From CG2-30-36-16 sp964372115 (GTDB lineage Bacteria; Bacteroidota; Ignavibacteria; Ignavibacteriales; Ignavibacteriaceae): a DNA stretch of 64,000 bases. Where the stretch lies: NCBI GenBank assembly GCA_964372115.1, contig CAYJPN010000029.1, positions 3,667-67,666 on the forward strand, in the 5' to 3' direction. This document shows positions 63,033-64,000 of this stretch, one piece after another. Both the position numbers and the translations under genes were made by a program. How positions within the stretch are numbered: position 1 is the first letter of the stretch; each line of letters opens with the position of its first letter. Under the pieces are notes generated by a model. The model was not told where the DNA came from, ran no database searches, and worked only from the letters and a program-made list of their open reading frames with translations.

Positions 63033-63669
63033 CTTCTTTTTTCCTCTTCAAAATAGTCGGATTTTCAATTAACTCAATTAATGGTTCAATATGTTTTGTA
63101 AGGATAATTATAAATAAACCCATTGAAAATAAGATTACAAAACCTACTCCGGCTGATGGCGGATATGTATATTTAGCGGCAATATCAGATGATGTAAATA
63201 CGATGATTAAGCACATTATGGACGACCAGATGTTTGCGAAATGAATATTCTTTTTCATCAAGTAAACAATAGTCCATATAATTAGCCATAAAATTAAAAC
63301 AAAAGGGAATAACAGTGCGGTCCCGCCGGCTCCGGTTGCAAGTCCGCGCCCACCTTTAAATTTTAACCATGGGTTATAACAATGGCTGTACACTGCTGCA
63401 AGCAGACTTATTGAGCAAAGAAGAAAACTACCGGGATAAATTATAAGAATAATATAAACGGACAATAATCCTTTTAGCGCATCGATTAAAAGAACTAAAA
63501 TTCCAATAAATTTTGAATTTGTTACCTCAAAAGAATTCATGGCGCCGACATTTCCAGTACCCGATGTTCTGATATCGATACCGCTGTGTTTCTTTAAAAG
63601 TAAATATGCAGTCGGGAATGACCCGAGCAAATAACCAATTAGTGTGCTAAACAAATATTCCATAGTCAT
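63025..63669 (-). CDS. plsY: PlsY, acyl-phosphate:glycerol-3-phosphate acyltransferase
   Basis: A 214-residue membrane enzyme that makes lysophosphatidic acid from acyl-phosphate. The three conserved loops are visible: LLGSFPTAYLL, SGTGNVGAMNSF (usually GSGNxGxTN) and LKFKGGRGLATGAG. ATG 63669 has GG at short spacing; ATG 63663 (MEYLF) is equally possible. It is the first gene of the plsY-htrA-purB unit. Confidence 0.93.
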   Translation of the reverse strand: MTMEYLFSTLIGYLLGSFPTAYLLLKKHSGIDIRTSGTGNVGAMNSFEVTNSKFIGILVLLIDALKGLLSVYIILIIYPGSFLLCSISLLAAVYSHCYNPWLKFKGGRGLATGAGGTALLFPFVLILWLIIWTIVYLMKKNIHFANIWSSIMCLIIVFTSSDIAAKYTYPPSAGVGFVILFSMGLFIIILTKHIEPLIELIENPTILKRKKEDE

Positions 63670-63804
63670 TGAACCTTTAATTATCCGTCACAAATTTAAT
63701 AAAAATTTCGATTTAACTGACCGCAAAAACAAAACTTAAAGGGTAAAATTAAGTACAATAAATATGCTGCACGCTTTACTAAACGTGTAATTATCTTTAA
63801 AAAT

Positions 63805-63836
63805 AAAAAGCCTGAAGAAATATCTTCAGGCTTTTT
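63805..63836. terminator. Strong bidirectional terminator beside tRNA-Cys
   Basis: AAAAAGCCTGAAGA-AATA-TCTTCAGGCTTTTT: 14 perfect pairs flanked by A and T runs. It ends the minus-strand tRNA transcript and any rightward transcript. Confidence 0.93.
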
Positions 63837-63837
63837 G

Positions 63838-63911
63838 AGGCGCCGGTGGGATTCGAACCCACGGATAAAGGTTTTGCAGACCTTCGCCTTGGACCGCTTG
63901 GCTACAGCGCC
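63838..63911 (-). tRNA. tRNA-Cys (GCA)
   Basis: 74 nt on the minus strand. The acceptor stem GGCGCTG pairs with CGGCGCC (one G-U), the anticodon loop is CTGCAAA with anticodon GCA, and the T arm has GGGTTCGAATCCC. The discriminator is U, as expected for Cys. CCA is not encoded. Confidence 0.97.
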
Positions 63912-63924
63912 CTTAAAAAAGAAA

Positions 63925-63940
63925 ATCCACTTGCGTGGAT
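63925..63940. other. Small hairpin between two tRNA genes
   Basis: AATCCAC-TT-GCGTGGATT: short stem in the spacer of the tRNA-Gly/tRNA-Cys transcript, possibly a processing site. Confidence 0.5.
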
Positions 63941-63946
63941 TATTTG

Positions 63947-64000
<54 letters not shown>

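Overview
The window is AT-rich DNA from an uncultured-type or anaerobic member of the Bacteroidota/Chlorobiota lineage, most likely class Ignavibacteria. The main evidence is the giant secreted protein at 45488-51265, which ends in a type IX secretion sorting domain of the style 'FQNYPNPFNPTT' seen throughout Ignavibacteria. A TonB receptor with a carboxypeptidase-like domain, a Bacteroidetes-type III-B CRISPR locus with CorA, and a b6-type cytochrome b next to a multiheme cytochrome c fit the same lineage. Taxonomy is inferred from these features only.

1-15892 is a complete RT-containing type III-B CRISPR-Cas locus, all on the + strand. Its order is corA (left edge, partial), cmr1-like, cmr2, cmr3, cmr4, cmr5, cmr6, a four-helix membrane protein with coiled-coil arms, a von Willebrand A-like lipoprotein, and cas6. 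Then come a 445-bp inverted-repeat element carrying a dead four-helix-bundle gene, a reverse transcriptase-Cas1 fusion, cas2, a leader, and an array of 47 repeats and 46 spacers. From corA to cas6 the genes overlap or nearly touch, so they look co-translated. Cmr2 keeps its GGDD cyclase site but has no HD nuclease domain. With CorA beside it, this resembles the Bacteroides fragilis systems in which SAM-AMP made by Cmr2 acts on CorA. The two extra envelope proteins inside the operon are the least explained part and the best candidate for something undescribed.

15893-18925 is a small defence or stability island. It has a repeat pair with three hairpins, a ribbon-type antitoxin with a PIN toxin between the two repeat copies, and a hipBA module with a clear palindromic operator.

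18926-41546 is mostly housekeeping. It holds a heat-shock operon (hsp20-dnaK-hsp20) behind a sigma-54-like promoter, ruvB, an M1 peptidase, thiamine pyrophosphokinase, a sodium-solute symporter, a TerC protein, tyrS, smpB, an alpha-amylase with a sugar MFS transporter, a TonB receptor with a TPR partner, and a patatin.

41788-51265 is an envelope/secretion cluster: a papain-like peptidase, a small membrane-anchored protein, a caspase-like peptidase, and the giant type IX secreted protein.

51947-60423 forms a regulatory and respiratory unit. A sensor kinase whose extracytoplasmic domain carries a c-type heme motif and a sigma-54 activator precede two direct-repeat sites and a sigma-54-like promoter. 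Next come a receiver-like protein, Rieske protein, cytochrome b, an 11-heme cytochrome c and a DUF2339-like protein. The most economical reading is redox control of a quinol-oxidising bc-type complex. The right end has plsY-htrA-purB on the minus strand and tRNA-Cys and tRNA-Gly genes.
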